The notes beneath the pieces are model-generated. The model searched no databases. It had not been told where the DNA came from and worked only from the letters and a program-made list of their open reading frames with translations. 64,000 nt of DNA, taken from contig NC_056535.1 of the NCBI RefSeq assembly GCF_910596095.1, positions 29,387,505 through 29,451,504 on the forward strand, given 5' to 3'. The position numbers were made by a program, and so were the translations under genes. Below, piece by piece: positions 23,909 through 36,846 of the stretch (its first letter is position 1; each line of letters opens with the position of its first letter). This stretch comes from Thunnus maccoyii (lineage: Eukaryota; Chordata; Actinopteri; Scombriformes; Scombridae).

Positions 23909-26900
23909 ACAATAAAGCACATTGCAAGCTTATGCAAGAATTATTGAAGCAAAGAAAAAAATAAATGCAAAATAAGTTAAAACAACAACACTGTAAACTT
24001 TCACATAAAAGCTGCTATTTAAACAATGAAAGAAACACAGTTTTCTTTTACTAAATAATTAATTGTATTGCGTTCATTCGTTTGTAATGTGTGACAGTTA
24101 TATTTGTCTGTTTGTATTGTTTGTGTTTACTGTTTTAACAATGTTTATGCTGCTCTCTTGGCCAGGTCTTTCTTGGAAGAGATTTTTAATCTCAATAAAA
24201 CTCTTAACTGGTTAAATAAAGATTATATATAATTCCATTCACTCCTACTTTGCTGTTTTCTATAGCTGTCTATGAAACTCAACACTTGTACAAGTTTTTA
24301 TTGAAAAGCCTACCAGGAAAAAGAAACATTATTATTTTCCATAAGATGCTTAACGGCATTTGAAAAAAAACATCACAGTAGAAAAATTAATTCATGAATG
24401 AGAACAGTGTTAAAAAGAAAAGCTGAGGCAGCAGAGTGATGAATACGACATGAATTAATGTACATTAAACCGATTTAGGGCAGCAACTAATAATTACTTT
24501 CATTATTGTTCAATCTACTGATGATTTTTGTAATTAGTTTGAGATGTTTAAAAAATGTGAAAAGAAAATGCTCATGGCAGTTTCACAGAGTCCAAGTACA
24601 CATCTTCAAACATCTTATTTTTGTCCTACTAACACCAAACAATTAAAATAGCTGACAATTAAAAACAAGTAATGTTTGGCAGATTAACTAATCGCTGCAG
24701 CTTCATACTGAATTTATCAATACAGACAAACATGGAGGAAGTGTTGAGTTTGAATAATTGCAATAAAAACAGAACAGGAAAAAAGAGGCTTCTTACTAAA
24801 ATATTATAAAATGTACTTGGAGAATCTCTTGATTTTATGCAGGAGAGGTAAATAAAGTCCCCACATGCTATCTGAGAGTTTATTTATTTATTTAGTTTAT
24901 TAATTAAAATAATGTAACATTCAGTAGTTTGGCTCTATTATCTATTATATTAAGAAGGACATTATTGAGGAGAAAAGCAGCTGAAGTGATGGACTGACCT
25001 TCTCTGTAGAAAGTGTTGTTGGGCATCCTGTTGTCAAGGAGACCACGCATGAGCTGCCAAAACAAACAAACAAACACACACACACACACACACACACGTG
25101 TTCATGGGTATTCCTCAAATGCTGCAGCAGCACTGATATTATGACACTATGGAGGAGCACAGTTGTGTGAAGCTTTAAAAGTGTCTTAGTCTGGCTGGTA
25201 AAGTGTTTTAATCTAGTTGGTAGACCAGGTGACAGTCTCGTACCTGTCGGGGGAGGTTGAGGGGGGTGTAGCAGCAGAGTCTGAGCATGTTCTCCATTTC
25301 CTGATGAGTGGAGGGAATCAGAGGAATCGACTCCAGCTGCGGATTCTTCTCCAACTCCCTCAGATGACTGATGAACTCACTATCTGTGGGGTAAACCAGA
25401 CCTGGAGGACAGAGAGGACGAGGAAGAGGAGGAGGAGGAGGAGAAAGAGGAGGAGGAAGAGGAGCAGGAAGAGGAGGAGAGGAGAGGAGGAGAGGAGCGT
25501 CTGTTATTCTGCATCATGAAATCATCTCAGGTTTGAATCCTGGAGGGAAACACTGACGCTGTAACGTGCTGCAGCGACCGTCTGCTGAGTTTTACCTGCC
25601 GGACACATCAAGGTGACGCTGGACAGGTAAGTAGGATAACAGGCAGCATAAACACCCGCAACGTTCCCACCCATCGACGTCCCAACCAGGTGGAAAGGTC
25701 TTTTATCCAGACCGATACTCTGCACGAACTACACAGAGAGACAGAGAGAGAGGTGTTATTTAATTTCATGATCAGAAACGTCAATAACAGAAATGTTCAA
25801 GCTGGCGAAACATTTCATGCACGCTAGTTTTCCCATCAGGGTCATTACTGCACTGATATCATGACATCTGATCCTGGTCTAAGAATCATGGAGGCGTTGT
25901 CGTCCCTCAATCTGTAGTGTGTTTCAGTGTGTTAGACTCACTCATACAGACCTGGTGGATTCGGTCGACCTGACCCTGAATGCTGTAGTCCTTGGCGCCG
26001 GTGCGACTCGTCCCCTCGTGTCCCGGCATGTCCACACATACCAAATGCTGGTTCTTGGGGAGGTACTGGAGTACAAAACAAACACGACACAAGACTCATT
26101 AAAATGAAAGGTACGTCCACAATCCAGACTGGCTGGATAAGCAGGTTTTGAGCAAATAGCGTGTTCACATTTCTTTAACATATGTATTTTTATTGAAGCA
26201 TTTTCAAAATCCTGAAATAACTTCAGTAGCTTCATTTTCCCAATAAATCAAATGCAGAACATATAAACCCTCAAGCACACAGTAGAGAGTAGACAGAGCA
26301 GTGAAACCAATCTGTGTAGAAGAAATAAAACAAAGCAAAAACAAAACACACACACTAAAAGAAGGAAAAGACAAAAACAAAAAAATGACAGTGAAGTAAC
26401 TCAAACCAGACAGTATGAAGACTATAAAATATGTTATTTCTCAATGTGCTTTGCCTCCCACAATGCAATGCACAAAGGAAATAGAGGAGCAGCTGGAAAA
26501 TGTGAATTGTTGGTGCTGTTAAAACACCTCCAAAAAGTCTTAGGACAACAAAATAACAAACAAACTTATCAGAAAAACAGGCACTTGGACAAACATCAGT
26601 GTGATAAGAACGACCTAAAATGACAGAAACCTTCTTTGGGAAAAATGTATTTGATGTGAACTTTGATATTTCAGTTTAGCTGATGTCCAATCTGCCAACA
26701 TGGAGGATTTATGACCTATACTGCAGCCAGCCACCAGGGGGCGATCAAGATGTTTTTGCTTCACTTTTTGGGGAACTGTCATGTCGTCCATCTTTAAACA
26801 TCTATGGTCTGTACCTGTGTGTGTATATATATGTGGGTGTTACCTTGACAACGGGCAGCCACATGTCCTTAGTGGCGGAGAAACCGTGAAGAAGCAATAT

Positions 26901-29900
26901 TGATGGTGTGGCGCCCTCTGGTGTCCCGCGGCTGGAATAACAGAAGCGGTAATTTCCACTGTGAGAGTAGCGGACCACCAGCCCCAGCCTGCGACGCCAG
27001 TACCTGGAGGATTAGAGCGGGATCACAAGGAGGTTTTATGTGCATTTTTCATCTGAATTTGTTTGTAATAGCATTATGTGTTCAAGAATTATACTTCTAA
27101 CGAGACTAAGAGTCTGCAGCCATGCTAGCAGCTCTGACATACTGAGGTTTAGTGGATAATATTTACCACCATCACCAGCGTGTTATCATGCTAATATTTG
27201 CTAATTAGCACAAAACCACAAAAGTGCAGCTGAGACTGATGGGAATGTCATTAGTATTGCAGGTATTTGGTCATAAAAAAAACTATTGGACACAATTCAA
27301 ATTTGACCTCATGGTGGCGCTGTACAAAAAGTCAGAGAATTGAAAAGGTGATTACAATTCATCCCGAGGACGACATGAACGTGTGTACAAAATTTAATGA
27401 CAATCCATCCAATAAAAATGTCAACCTCATGGTGGCGCTAGAGGTCAGGAGATCATCAAAGTTATTAGGCTTCATCCTCTGGGAACCATGAATGTTTGTA
27501 CCACATTCTGTGCCAATTCATCCCGTAGATGTTGAGATATTTCACAGAATAAATGAAAACTTTGACCTGCTGGTGGTCATTGCCCTGCATGGCTGAAGTC
27601 CTGCAAGCAGCCCAGAGGATGTAGTGTTCATCACACTCCAAAGTGTACACAGCTAGATTGAAGAGGTTATAGAGCCATAGCTGCATGCACCTCCTCAAAA
27701 GTGTAACTCTTGTTAATCCCTTGTGTCAAGTATTGAACATAGACATAGTATCGATTTATCTATTCATGCAGCCCTACCAGATGTCACATAATCAACAATC
27801 AGTGCACCTGAACATAACTGAGATCTTTCTCTTTTAGTTAAATTCTGCTTCACTTGACGTTCTACACTTTAGTTGTTTTTTTTTACAAGACATTACATAA
27901 ATGAGGCTTTAAATGTGGCTTAAAAGATTGTCCTGAGGGTGGAGCTAGAGGAAAGGTCAGGGGGTCATTTGAATTTCATTAAAATCTAGTCAGTAGTTGT
28001 TGAGACGCTGTGTGACACAAGTGTTAAATGGATTGACGAACCAAAATTGCCATTATTTGGGGGCAAAAACCATTCAGAAGTCATGTTTGTCTGTGTAAGT
28101 GTGTGAAATAGCGACTGTGATCTGCCAAAGTCCAGAGGGTCACATTCCTGCTTCTGCTTGTTCACAATAAAAGTGTATGTTTGAGACAAGTAACAATACA
28201 GCAAAGCAACAGCCTGTAATTCACAGCAGACCCGACACAGCATTCTGTCACAAATTTTAAATACAAATTTTAAATATGTTTAAAAAAAATATATAATATA
28301 TTGTGGAAACACAACTTTACTGTACTTTACAGACAGATTACCAAAAACCTCTGCAGGACATCTGTCACTCTGCTGCCCACAGGGGACAATGTAGCTTTGG
28401 TTTGTCTTAAGGTGGCGCTAGAGGAAAGACATTAAAGAGTTTATCCTCTAGAGAGAGAATGTGTTCAGTAATTTTAAAGAAAATCTGGTCAGTAATTGTT
28501 GAGGTTTGTTACTCTGGACCAGAGAGTTAGATGAACTGACTCCAGCGTTTACACTATAATAATTACAGCTACGGCGCCCCTTTACAGATTTTTTGAGTCA
28601 TAAACTACTTTCAAACAGGCTTTCAAATGGTTGTTTGTTCAACAAAGGAAGTTGAGTAAAATAACCGCAGTATTAACATGGTTTTAAGTGTGAGGATGCT
28701 GCTGACCACAAAGATTGAGGACGCCTAGTTCTGCTGTAACAGGGTGAATGATTTTATCTTTTCTGCATTTCAACATCATGATTAAGTTCTCTACACACGA
28801 ACAGCAGCAGAGTCGTTCTGCACCAACATGAGCCATTGTTTTGCTAGAGAGAGAAGACAGTGAACCTTGTGCTATGTCAGGTTGTGTTGTGTGCTGCTTG
28901 GATTTTAGACCTTCAATCAGTTTCAACTTTGACCTTGTTTGTCAGTGACCTTTCTATGTGCAACCAATTAGATGACCGTTGTCCATGACATAACCTGACT
29001 GTGATGGAGGAGAGGTTTATTTTCTGTGTTTCAGAGATCCCAGAACTGTCCAACTGGGTGGAAACCGGAAACTAGACAGACCCTGTTCACACTATAGGGA
29101 CAATATCTAGAATAGAGTGAATAGAATACAACTTTATTACCCACCAGAGTGGAAGATTGTCTTTAGCTCACCAAAACATAAAAGCAGCATAAGAACATGT
29201 AACATATACTCTAGAACAAATGTGGTAACGTGAAATCACTGAGATGAGTATAAAGTACACTACAGTACACTAGTAAAGAATACAAATACTTAAAACAAAG
29301 TACAAAACATTAAAACATAGCATAAAATACTGTGGAGCATGATTAGTGGCTCAGTTTTTTTAGTTTAAAATGTTGATTGCACTTAAAAGACTTTTGTCCT
29401 GATGGTTTACAGCTCACTTAGCTTCATCTGGTGCTTCCCATCTTATCTCGGGAATGTCCTGGATGACGTGGTCATCTGGGCTACTTTACTTAGTCTGCTG
29501 CAACCACGACAGTGGTGAACAACTGATGGATAGTTAATCTTGGCATTATAGTTATGCACTAAAGGGATATGATGTAGCTTCAGAGTCAACTATAACTGAC
29601 GTGCACCTCCTCACAGATGTAACTAAATGTCTAATTCAGAAAACACTTCTGATAAAGCATAAATCTCACCTTTGTGTTGATTGTTCAAGTTTGTTTTCAA
29701 GTGTAAAATCGACAAATTATTGCCCTGCTGGCTGCTGGAGAGAAAAATCAAGTACTAAAAGTACTAGTGGGCGTTTTCCATCCTCCGGCCTCAAGGACCA
29801 GCAATAAGCCCATTACAGCATGTCATAATAAAATGAGGAAAAGACGACTTCACACTCAAAAACTTACTTGAACAAGTGTCACAAAAGTAAGATTTATGAG

Positions 29901-30584
29901 TTTTGAAACAGTACTATTCGGTTTTACAAGAGAAAAGACTTTAAGGATGAGGACTAACTGGTTGGTTTGACAAATGTATGTCTGGTTAACCAGCCCGTCT
30001 CTGCTAAAAAACAGCAAACAGTCACTTCCTGAAGCTTTTCTGAGAGAGACCACAGGACTGTCTCATCCGCTGCGAGAAGACAGTCCGAACAGGTGATTTC
30101 CTGCTACCTGGTTAATGTTGATGACGTAAACCTTCGCTACCACAGATGTTTCTATATCTATGTTCGCTACACTCTGCCTCTGCACTGCACTGTGCCGCAT
30201 CAAGGTTCACACAGCTCAAACTGCTCATCATGAGTAGGGGGTCTTAGAAACAAGTAATGAGTAGAAAGAGGTTATTTTGAAAAGCCTCAATGTGTGTTAC
30301 AAGTTACAAAGTCAGAACATTTTCATAACAGTTCATATGAACTCTTTTGAAGGACAAAATAAACACAACCTGACTGAAAACCACCAGCAGTCTCGCTGAG
30401 CTACACTAGACACACAAAATACTAACCACTCTGATGTTTTTGTACGAGTGTGTTTGTGTTTTTACCAGTTGTAGGCTTTAAGAAGCACTCCAGGCCAGAA
30501 CAGGAAGGAGGTGATGAAGGCGAGGACAGGGACCACCAGGATACTTCCTGCCAGCATTATCGGTTTAGCCACACCCTGCTCCAT
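22372..30584 (-). CDS. ABHD6: ABHD6, monoacylglycerol lipase
   Basis: Membrane-anchored serine hydrolase that cleaves monoacylglycerols, including the endocannabinoid 2-AG, on the cytosolic face of membranes. Coding exons in transcript order: 30466-30584, 26844-27003, 25952-26065, 25596-25728, 25244-25401, 24999-25053, 23771-23871, 22372-22551. Phases join, giving 339 residues (human 337). A single hydrophobic anchor spans about residues 9-32. The alpha/beta-hydrolase core shows the oxyanion motif LLLHGFSATKDMW, the nucleophile elbow GTSMGG with Ser149, Asp279 in WGKEDQ and His307 in DECGHSV, each one position later than in the human protein. The ATG has G at -3 and G at +4. Exon 7 is preceded by a (TG)n tract and exon 5 by a long pyrimidine run. 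A broad intron (27004-30465) is filled with repeats. Confidence 0.97.
22802..23160. mobile_element. ATCGATTAATCG-family short element, ABHD6 intron 7
   Basis: Starts aaggctgcaactaaagatt and ends attaatcgttgaagttctgc. The interior has tttcccaaagtccaag and aagacaaaagaaacc as in the other copies. A degenerate partial copy is at 24476-24704 in intron 6. Confidence 0.65.
23876..23906. repeat. (AC)n microsatellite forming the ABHD6 exon 7 acceptor region
   Basis: On the sense strand a (TG)n tract runs directly into TTCAG, the acceptor of exon 7, so the repeat takes the place of a normal pyrimidine tract. Confidence 0.9.
24476..24704. mobile_element. Degenerate ATCGATTAATCG-family element, ABHD6 intron 6
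   Basis: Left end gggcagcaactaataatt, right end aactaatcgctgcagctt, with an internally shortened body. Same family as 22802-23160. Confidence 0.5.
25402..25500. repeat. GGA-rich (sense CCT-rich) tract upstream of ABHD6 exon 5
   Basis: Almost pure purine on the plus strand (gaggagg/gaagagg units), hence a pyrimidine tract of about 90 bases on the sense strand ending at the exon 5 acceptor. The arginine/glutamate-rich frames here are by-products of the repeat. Confidence 0.85.
27100..27580. repeat. Dispersed teleost repeat with GTGGCGCTAGAGG modules
   Basis: Contains agtctgcagccatgctagc, gatgggaatgtcattagt, and two tandem modules built on ctcatggtggcgct, then aaatttaatgacaatccatcc. Related single modules recur at 27915-28030 and 28395-28530. 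I recognise this as a frequent fish interspersed repeat. It has no coding capacity. All copies are in ABHD6 intron 1. Confidence 0.6.
27915..28530. repeat. Further modules of the GTGGCGCTAGAGG repeat
   Basis: 27915-28030 (gagggtggagctagagg, cagtagttgttgagac) and 28395-28530 (ggtggcgctagagg, cagtaattgttgagg) are single diverged modules of the repeat at 27100, separated by ordinary intron sequence. Confidence 0.5.
28531..30465 (-). other. Rest of ABHD6 intron 1
   Basis: Holds a reverse LINE-tail-like stretch near 29120-29300 (gaatacaactttattacc). I see no exon, RNA gene or other named element here. Confidence 0.45.
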
Positions 30585-30994
30585 CGCTGCACACTCCTTC
30601 AAAAATAAAACCGCACAAACAAACATCGTCATTTGCTCTCAGCTCAGTTTGTGAATTGTGAATGCTGACTCTGTGTCCCATCAGCCCTGCAGCTACTAGC
30701 ATCAGAGCCGTGAAGTACTGATTACGTCCTAAAAACAGTCAGTGATTATAATTTCTGAGTCTGAGATCTTCTCTGAGCATTAACCAGTGTTTTAATGAAT
30801 TAGCATGCATGGTTCAAGATGAGCCATTAAAGATATACTTAGATGTTTTGGGGAAATTTGCTTGTTTGCTGCATCAGATGAGAAGATGAAAAACAAATTT
30901 ATATCTGTGTGTTCAGTACAGTGATGCTGATTAGCCTAGCTTAGCACTTAGCACTAAGCAGGTAAATCCAAGCATATATTCCAGAAGTGATTTT

Positions 30995-31449
30995 AAAGGG
31001 GCCATATTGTGCTTTTTGTTATTTTTATATACTTGTTTTGTTGTTTATACAGGTGATGATGTTGGATATCTATGCTAAATGATGTAGAAATGTTCCCCGT
31101 AAGTCAAGCATCAGAATTCGGCTTGAACATGTACGGATGTATTTGAGAAGCTGACATTTTAAGTAAATAAAAAGAAAAAGTAGTGAAATCCTACAACTAT
31201 AGTTTGTTTCATGGGTTGTTGACGTAGCTTCCTGAACGGTGAGAAGTTGGCCGTTACGCAGCTTCCAAGAACTGGCCAATCAGAACAGAGTGGGCTCCTC
31301 GGGAGGAGGGCCTTAAAGAGATAGGAGCTAAAACGGCCATAAAGAGCCAATATAAGATAAATAAGGAGTTTTTAACTGTAAATCATGCAAAGATATTCCA
31401 GTAGAGCCCCGAATATAAATACTGGAAATGTGCATGATACTTCCCCTTT
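30995..31449. mobile_element. Short element with AAAGGGGCCATATTGTGC-type inverted ends
   Basis: The left terminus (aaaggggccatattgtgc) is matched in inverted form at the right (gcatgatacttccccttt). Inside are ccaatcagaacagagtggg and agagataggagctaaaacgg. A second copy, in the opposite orientation, is at 54689-55266. Non-autonomous DNA transposon; the superfamily cannot be fixed by eye. Confidence 0.6.
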
Positions 31450-31990
31450 CATGTCTTGTAGGTCAAATTTTCATGATGTCATCAGGATTGTTCACAGTGT
31501 GCTTGAGAATTGAACGTTTTAACAGAAATCATGTGTTACAAACCAGGGGTGTGTGGTTTCAAAGATGTTTATCAGGCAGGAAGGGTCTCATGAAAAGCTG
31601 TAATAGGACATGTGTGACTCAGTGTTTTTGGAGCCTGACCAAATAAGGTAGTAAAAGGGAATTAAAGTCAGGGTATATTTTTAATCTGTCCCCCAACATT
31701 ATGGAAATGTTACAATAAATCACTGGGAGTAGGCTAGATTTCAGCTATAGTCATCATAATGTTTGTACATATCTAACATATAGTGACAAATAGTCTGCTT
31801 TACACAGTATGTAGTCTGTTTTTAGAAATATTACGTCACAAATTGATCAAATAACGTTTTAGTAAAATCATGGTATGCTTTATACACACAATATGCAAAC
31901 TAACTTCATGAAAATCTGAAAAAAAACTGACTTCATGGAAAAAAAAATCATTCTGGTAGCCTATTATGTTTCATTTTACTACATGATTAC

Positions 31991-32320
31991 GGCTGAAACT
32001 AACAATTATTTTCATTATCGATTAATCGGTCGATTTATTTTTCCGATTAATAGATTTGTCGTTTGGTCAATTCAATATCAGAAAACTGTGAAAATTGTGA
32101 TCACTGTTTCCCAAAGACACCTCCAAATGTCTTGTTTTGTCTCAGTAACCCAAACATATTCAGATTATTATCATAGGAGACTAAAGAAACCACAGAATAT
32201 TCACATTTGAGAAGCTGAAATGAGAGAATTTTGACTTATTTTTTTAATAACTCCAAACGATTAATCGATTAATTTAATAGTTGGCAACTAATCAATTAAT
32301 TCACTTATCGTTGCAGCTCT
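31991..32320. mobile_element. ATCGATTAATCG-family short element upstream of ABHD6 exon 1
   Basis: Begins ggctgaaactaacaatt and ends atcgttgcagctct. The body has gtttcccaaagacacc and caaacgattaatcg. Same family as 18338 and 22802. Confidence 0.65.
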
Positions 32321-33149
32321 ATACATCACTTATGTTATCAATAACATACAGTCTTAATGTATTGTGTGTATGCTATTTAATACAAACTGGTCTGTGCCAT
32401 TCAATAATATGATAACATGAACATATATATCTATATACGCTACATGTAGCCAATAATATGGAAAAATTTAAGTTTCTATTTCAAGAGTGAACTTTAATGC
32501 TTTAAACCAACACAGATTAGAAGCCCTAAAAAGTGATGTGGATTAAATTATAGCAGGTTCCTCTGAACTGGCATGTTAACACAACCAATTGAGCAAATTA
32601 CAACCACTGAAGAAGACCGTGTGAGCTGACTGATAGTTACAGAAAGTAAGTGGACCTTTAGTTGCAGTTGTTTAAAAAATAAAGATTGTGGTTAATTTAC
32701 ATAAAGTTACATAACTAATGGTGTCAAAATCAAACTGTAGAGTCTTCGGCAGCAATCTTGGAGGTGTATAAAAACGTAGTTCACGTTTAAGAACCGGAAA
32801 ACGGAACTACCTTTCTTAACAGAGTCTTTGCTGGTTTCCCGTAAATTTGCGAAATTGAGACATATTTTTTCATCTAAACTGACAAGTCTACCAGCAGAAC
32901 ATATGTTTGAAGCATCTCTGTGAACCAGCAGATAAGAATATTAAATTTCAGCCGCGTCTATCCGGGTAAACATTGTAGGAGACCTTTTAACATGTTGTAG
33001 GGATTATGCAGCAAACATGATCATAACAGAGACTGTTGGTTACATAAACACACTGACTGAAGATCACAGTCAGCTGCTACAGTAAAGATACATGAATTAA
33101 TGTTCACTATAACCTGTTTATAATCACCTGTACAGGAGAAGAACCCTAC

Positions 33150-33230
33150 CTGTCTGAGTCCTCTTGGATCTGTCAATGCCGGTTGCCCTCCATTCAGTCC
33201 GCTCCTCCTCCTCCTCTTTCACCCCAAATT
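33150..33230 (-). promoter_or_regulatory. Possible untranslated first exon of ABHD6
   Basis: A minus-strand donor (GACAG|GTAGGG, exon edge at 33150) follows a purine-rich leader. The start-codon exon has a good acceptor just upstream of its ATG (ATTTTTGAAG|GAG at about 30599), so an untranslated exon is required somewhere. This is the best candidate I saw. Confidence 0.35.
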
Positions 33231-33389
33231 ACACAACAGCCTTTCATCTGCACTTAAAGGGGAAGTACAATGTGCTGCATTCAAGGAACTGTCGGGGAAA
33301 TAGTAAAAAACGTAAGTGTGCGACTATGGAGTGCCTCCGCACGAGGGCGCCACCATCCCAGGTCTATATTATGTATCCTTCCGCTTCAC

Positions 33390-33940
33390 ATCTACAGTCT
33401 ACAGTGTTGAAGGATGATAGGTTCAGACTGTACAACAAGAGCTGTGACAACAGGATGAAACAGCTGTGAAGGCCGACGACCATCCCCATCCCACCACACA
33501 CACTCCTTCATCCTCCAGAGCTCTGGACTCGACCATTGCACACAAACTGACTCTTTCACACAGACTACATACACAGAATACATAGAAATATAGCCGGCCT
33601 GTGTAGATATCACAACTGTATATTTTATTTAAATTTTGCATTCCCTGCTTCACATATATAACATGTACATATATAACTATAGCTACACCTACCAGAACCT
33701 TTACTTTTGCACATATTTTGCGTGACTTTTTTATTTTTACAATCCACAAGTCAGGTCATGTATATAGCCTTAGTATTGTAATATTTATAATTTGCATAGA
33801 TTGAATTACATTCACTTAACTCCTCATTTTGTTTGCATTTATTACTCCTGGTTTTTATCTGTTTCATTTTTTCCTGCACTGCTGCAACATGCAAATTCCC
33901 TTCTGTGGATCAATAAAGTCTTATCTTACATACTTTTACT
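33390..33940 (+). mobile_element. 3' end of a LINE (L2/CR1-like)
   Basis: Starts with the end of an ORF2-like frame (residues DRFRLYNKSCDNRMKQL, then stop). An AT-rich 3' UTR follows, closing with ttctgtggatcaataaagtc and ttatctta, a typical fish LINE tail. Heavily 5'-truncated. Confidence 0.6.
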
Positions 33941-35540
33941 TTCAAGTCTGACTTAAAACAAAACTTACATGCTCATGTGCACATTGAAACTGTTTTTACA
34001 GGCTGTAATCATTCTTCTTGTTCATACAGGCTGTTAAAAGTTAGTGACTGATGTTCAGCAGTTCATGTAGCATCAGCTGTAAATCTCAATTACAAACAGA
34101 TGAACAACACTGTTCGATACTAACAACATGAAAACGTTAAAGATCCTTTCTGGTAGAATTAGAGCAGTTTTATCACACAGGAAAGGTTTCTGTGTCTTTG
34201 TTTTGACTTTGTTTTTCTCACTGGTTTGAAGTGGGCGGGGCTCAGGTGGAAAAACGTGATGTCACACTCTTCCATTCACCAATCAGGAGTTATCGGATTC
34301 CAAATGGACAGTGAGAGTTGTTTGGCCAATCAAATCTGATCAAATCACACCAACAGATAATAATAATAATAATAATAAATGAAGCGACAGCTGCGAGATA
34401 GTTCAGGCAGCCCAACTGGAGCTGCTGCTCCTCTCACTGTAACATACTGTATTTATCATACAGTCAGCATCCCTCCAACATCAGTGTTTCCTTGTGGGGA
34501 GCAACAAGGTCAGACGCCAAACACCAATGCTGTATATATTCTACATTTAAATAACAATCTAATCCATGTGAGCTGTCTGACTGAACTAAGGATGTTTTTT
34601 CTTTACTTTAACTTTAATTGTTGCCTGTTTAAATACCTAATGTCACAGAGAAATAGTTTTCAAGGGCTTAAACCAATCTTGTGGTTAACTCTTATAAAAT
34701 GTATATATTTCTAAAATGATAATGGATACATTTAAGTACTTTTTGAGCATATAGTTTTCTTACTTGTTTAGCTATTTACTTTTTTTTTGTTACTTTACTT
34801 TTTATTTTTGACCAGTATTTGAGTTCAACTATTGTAAAACAGGTGTCATTGTACATTAACAATATTTTGTTTTTCTTTTCTTGCCTATGTGTAATTATGT
34901 CAATTTAGTTTCTTGAGGAGTCACGGAGGAAATAAAGTCTTTTAGCTCTGGTTTGCTTTCCTAAGAAAAATATCTGACTCTTTTCACGTCGGTTTAGCTA
35001 AAATCTCTCATTCACTCCCATTCAGTTCCACACAGAAGAGAAAACACCTGCAGTTCTTTCTTTCATTCAGTAAAGTTAATCCATCACTGTGGACGTGAAG
35101 ATGTAATCAGAAGGCCAACATCAGGACGTGATTTCTGTGACTATTTTAATCAACTGGACAGATGAAGGATGAGACTGTGAATGTGAAATCATTTCAAATG
35201 TAGTCATTCAAAAACCATGTTTTAACAATGCCTTTATTAGGCCTCATAATCTTGGATAATCTGTTGTAAAAACTCAGAGGAAGTCCTGAATTAGTCTTCC
35301 AGATCTTCTATAAACCCTCCCTGATCTCACTTTGTGCTATTAAAGGCCATAAAACTCTGCAAACCAAATAAATTTGTCTACGTTTGGGACTGAAAATATC
35401 CTAATCTGGTTTTTCTTTCATGGTTCAGGAAGCGGCTGTCAGACGGTCAGCAGGGTGATGCAACGGCCCAGGAACGTTGGCCGAGAAACCACGGGAATAC
35501 TTCACATTCCTGCTGGGAGTAGGTCAGCGCACATACTCAC

Positions 35541-35547
35541 TCACTCA

Positions 35548-35590
<43 letters not shown>
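35541..35590. repeat. (AC)n microsatellite
   Basis: About 20 near-perfect AC units preceded by a cactcactcac stretch. Confidence 0.95.
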
Positions 35591-35593
<3 letters not shown>

Positions 35594-36270
35594 CTGGATC
35601 ATCTGATTTCTTTTTTCTGAAACCTGAAATTGTTACTTAATCTTTGACCAGTGTTATACGTGAAACTTTTTAATGCAGCTTGGTTGTATGCAGTTGAATC
35701 TCATCATAGTTTGTTCTGTTTATTACTTTCAGCAATTAACTTAAATGTTGAAAGATAATTTAGTTCCCTTAAACTGAAATGATCAGAACTTTGGATGAAA
35801 AAGTAGGGATGGTTAAAACTGTGTTAAAACTACCTTATTTTCTTTTGTACTCTTTTTATGTTTACTGGATTCTATGTTTATGTTTAAGCTTCATATGAAG
35901 AGTTAGTTCTCTATAGTATGTCATGCATTTATTTATTTATTGGTTATATATCGCCTATTAATGTTAAATATGTGGTATATAAAGGATCCAAAATTCACCA
36001 AAAGGGTTTCTAACATTTGTAATCAAACATGCTTTCATGTTGTGCATGCCAGAAAGAGTATATTACTTTTATCATAATTTTTCATCAAATAACTGCAAAA
36101 TATGCCATAATTTACGACAAAGTACTGTTGGCAGCACAACTGTTGAAAATAAAGGTAGCTGAACAGTTCCCACTATTCAAGATACACTGGAAAAAACCCC
36201 ACTGTAAAGTCAAGGTGCACAACGTCAATGATGTAATGAACTTTCAACATAAATGGTGTATTTAGAGATC

Positions 36271-36846
36271 AAAGGATAGGTTCACAATTTTCTAAATCTG
36301 TCTTAAAACAACAGTAAGATGCCCATATAACAGTGAAAGAGGTTTTCCTCGCTGTAATCATTCCTCCTGTTCATACCGGCTATTAAAAGATCCCCTTCAA
36401 ATATGCTTTCAATGTAAGTGATGGAGGCCAAAATCCACAGTGAGTCCTCACAGTCATTCTGTGCAAAAATGCATTTAAAAGTTTTTCTGAAGCTTATATG
36501 AGGCTTCAGCAGTCTAAGTTAGTCATATCAAGTGAATATCTGCCACATTTACAGTCTTTTTAGTATCAAATTTCCTCTTTGTGTTTCCTGTTGAGCTGCA
36601 GTGGAAGTATAGTAACAAAAAGAGGGACTTTGGTACTAAAAAACTGTAACGTTGAAAGATATCTACTTGATTTGACTCATTTGGACGCTGAAGCTTCATA
36701 TTAGCTTCAGATAAACCTTTGAATATATTTTTACACAGAAGGAGGACTGTGGATTTTGTCCCCCATCACTTACATTGTAAATGCATTATGAAGGAATCTT
36801 CTAATGGTCAGTATAAACAGGAGGAAAAACTGTGAATCCGTCCTTT
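36271..36846. mobile_element. Fold-back (long palindrome) element
   Basis: Starts aaaggataggttcacaatt and ends aactgtgaatccgtccttt, its inverse. The two arms stay complementary almost to the centre near 36597; for example gtaagtgatggaggccaaaa on the left mirrors the right arm's ttttgtcccccatcacttac. The left arm carries about 75 extra bases near its outer end. No coding frame. It looks like a fold-back MITE. Confidence 0.7.

Noticed and set aside
25217..25519. Arginine/lysine-rich plus-strand frame
   Set aside because: Translation of the GGA-rich intronic tract opposite ABHD6; pure simple-sequence artefact.
34379..34714. Plus-strand 111-codon frame in the gene-free region
   Set aside because: No domain, no splice or promoter context, and AT-rich codons consistent with chance.
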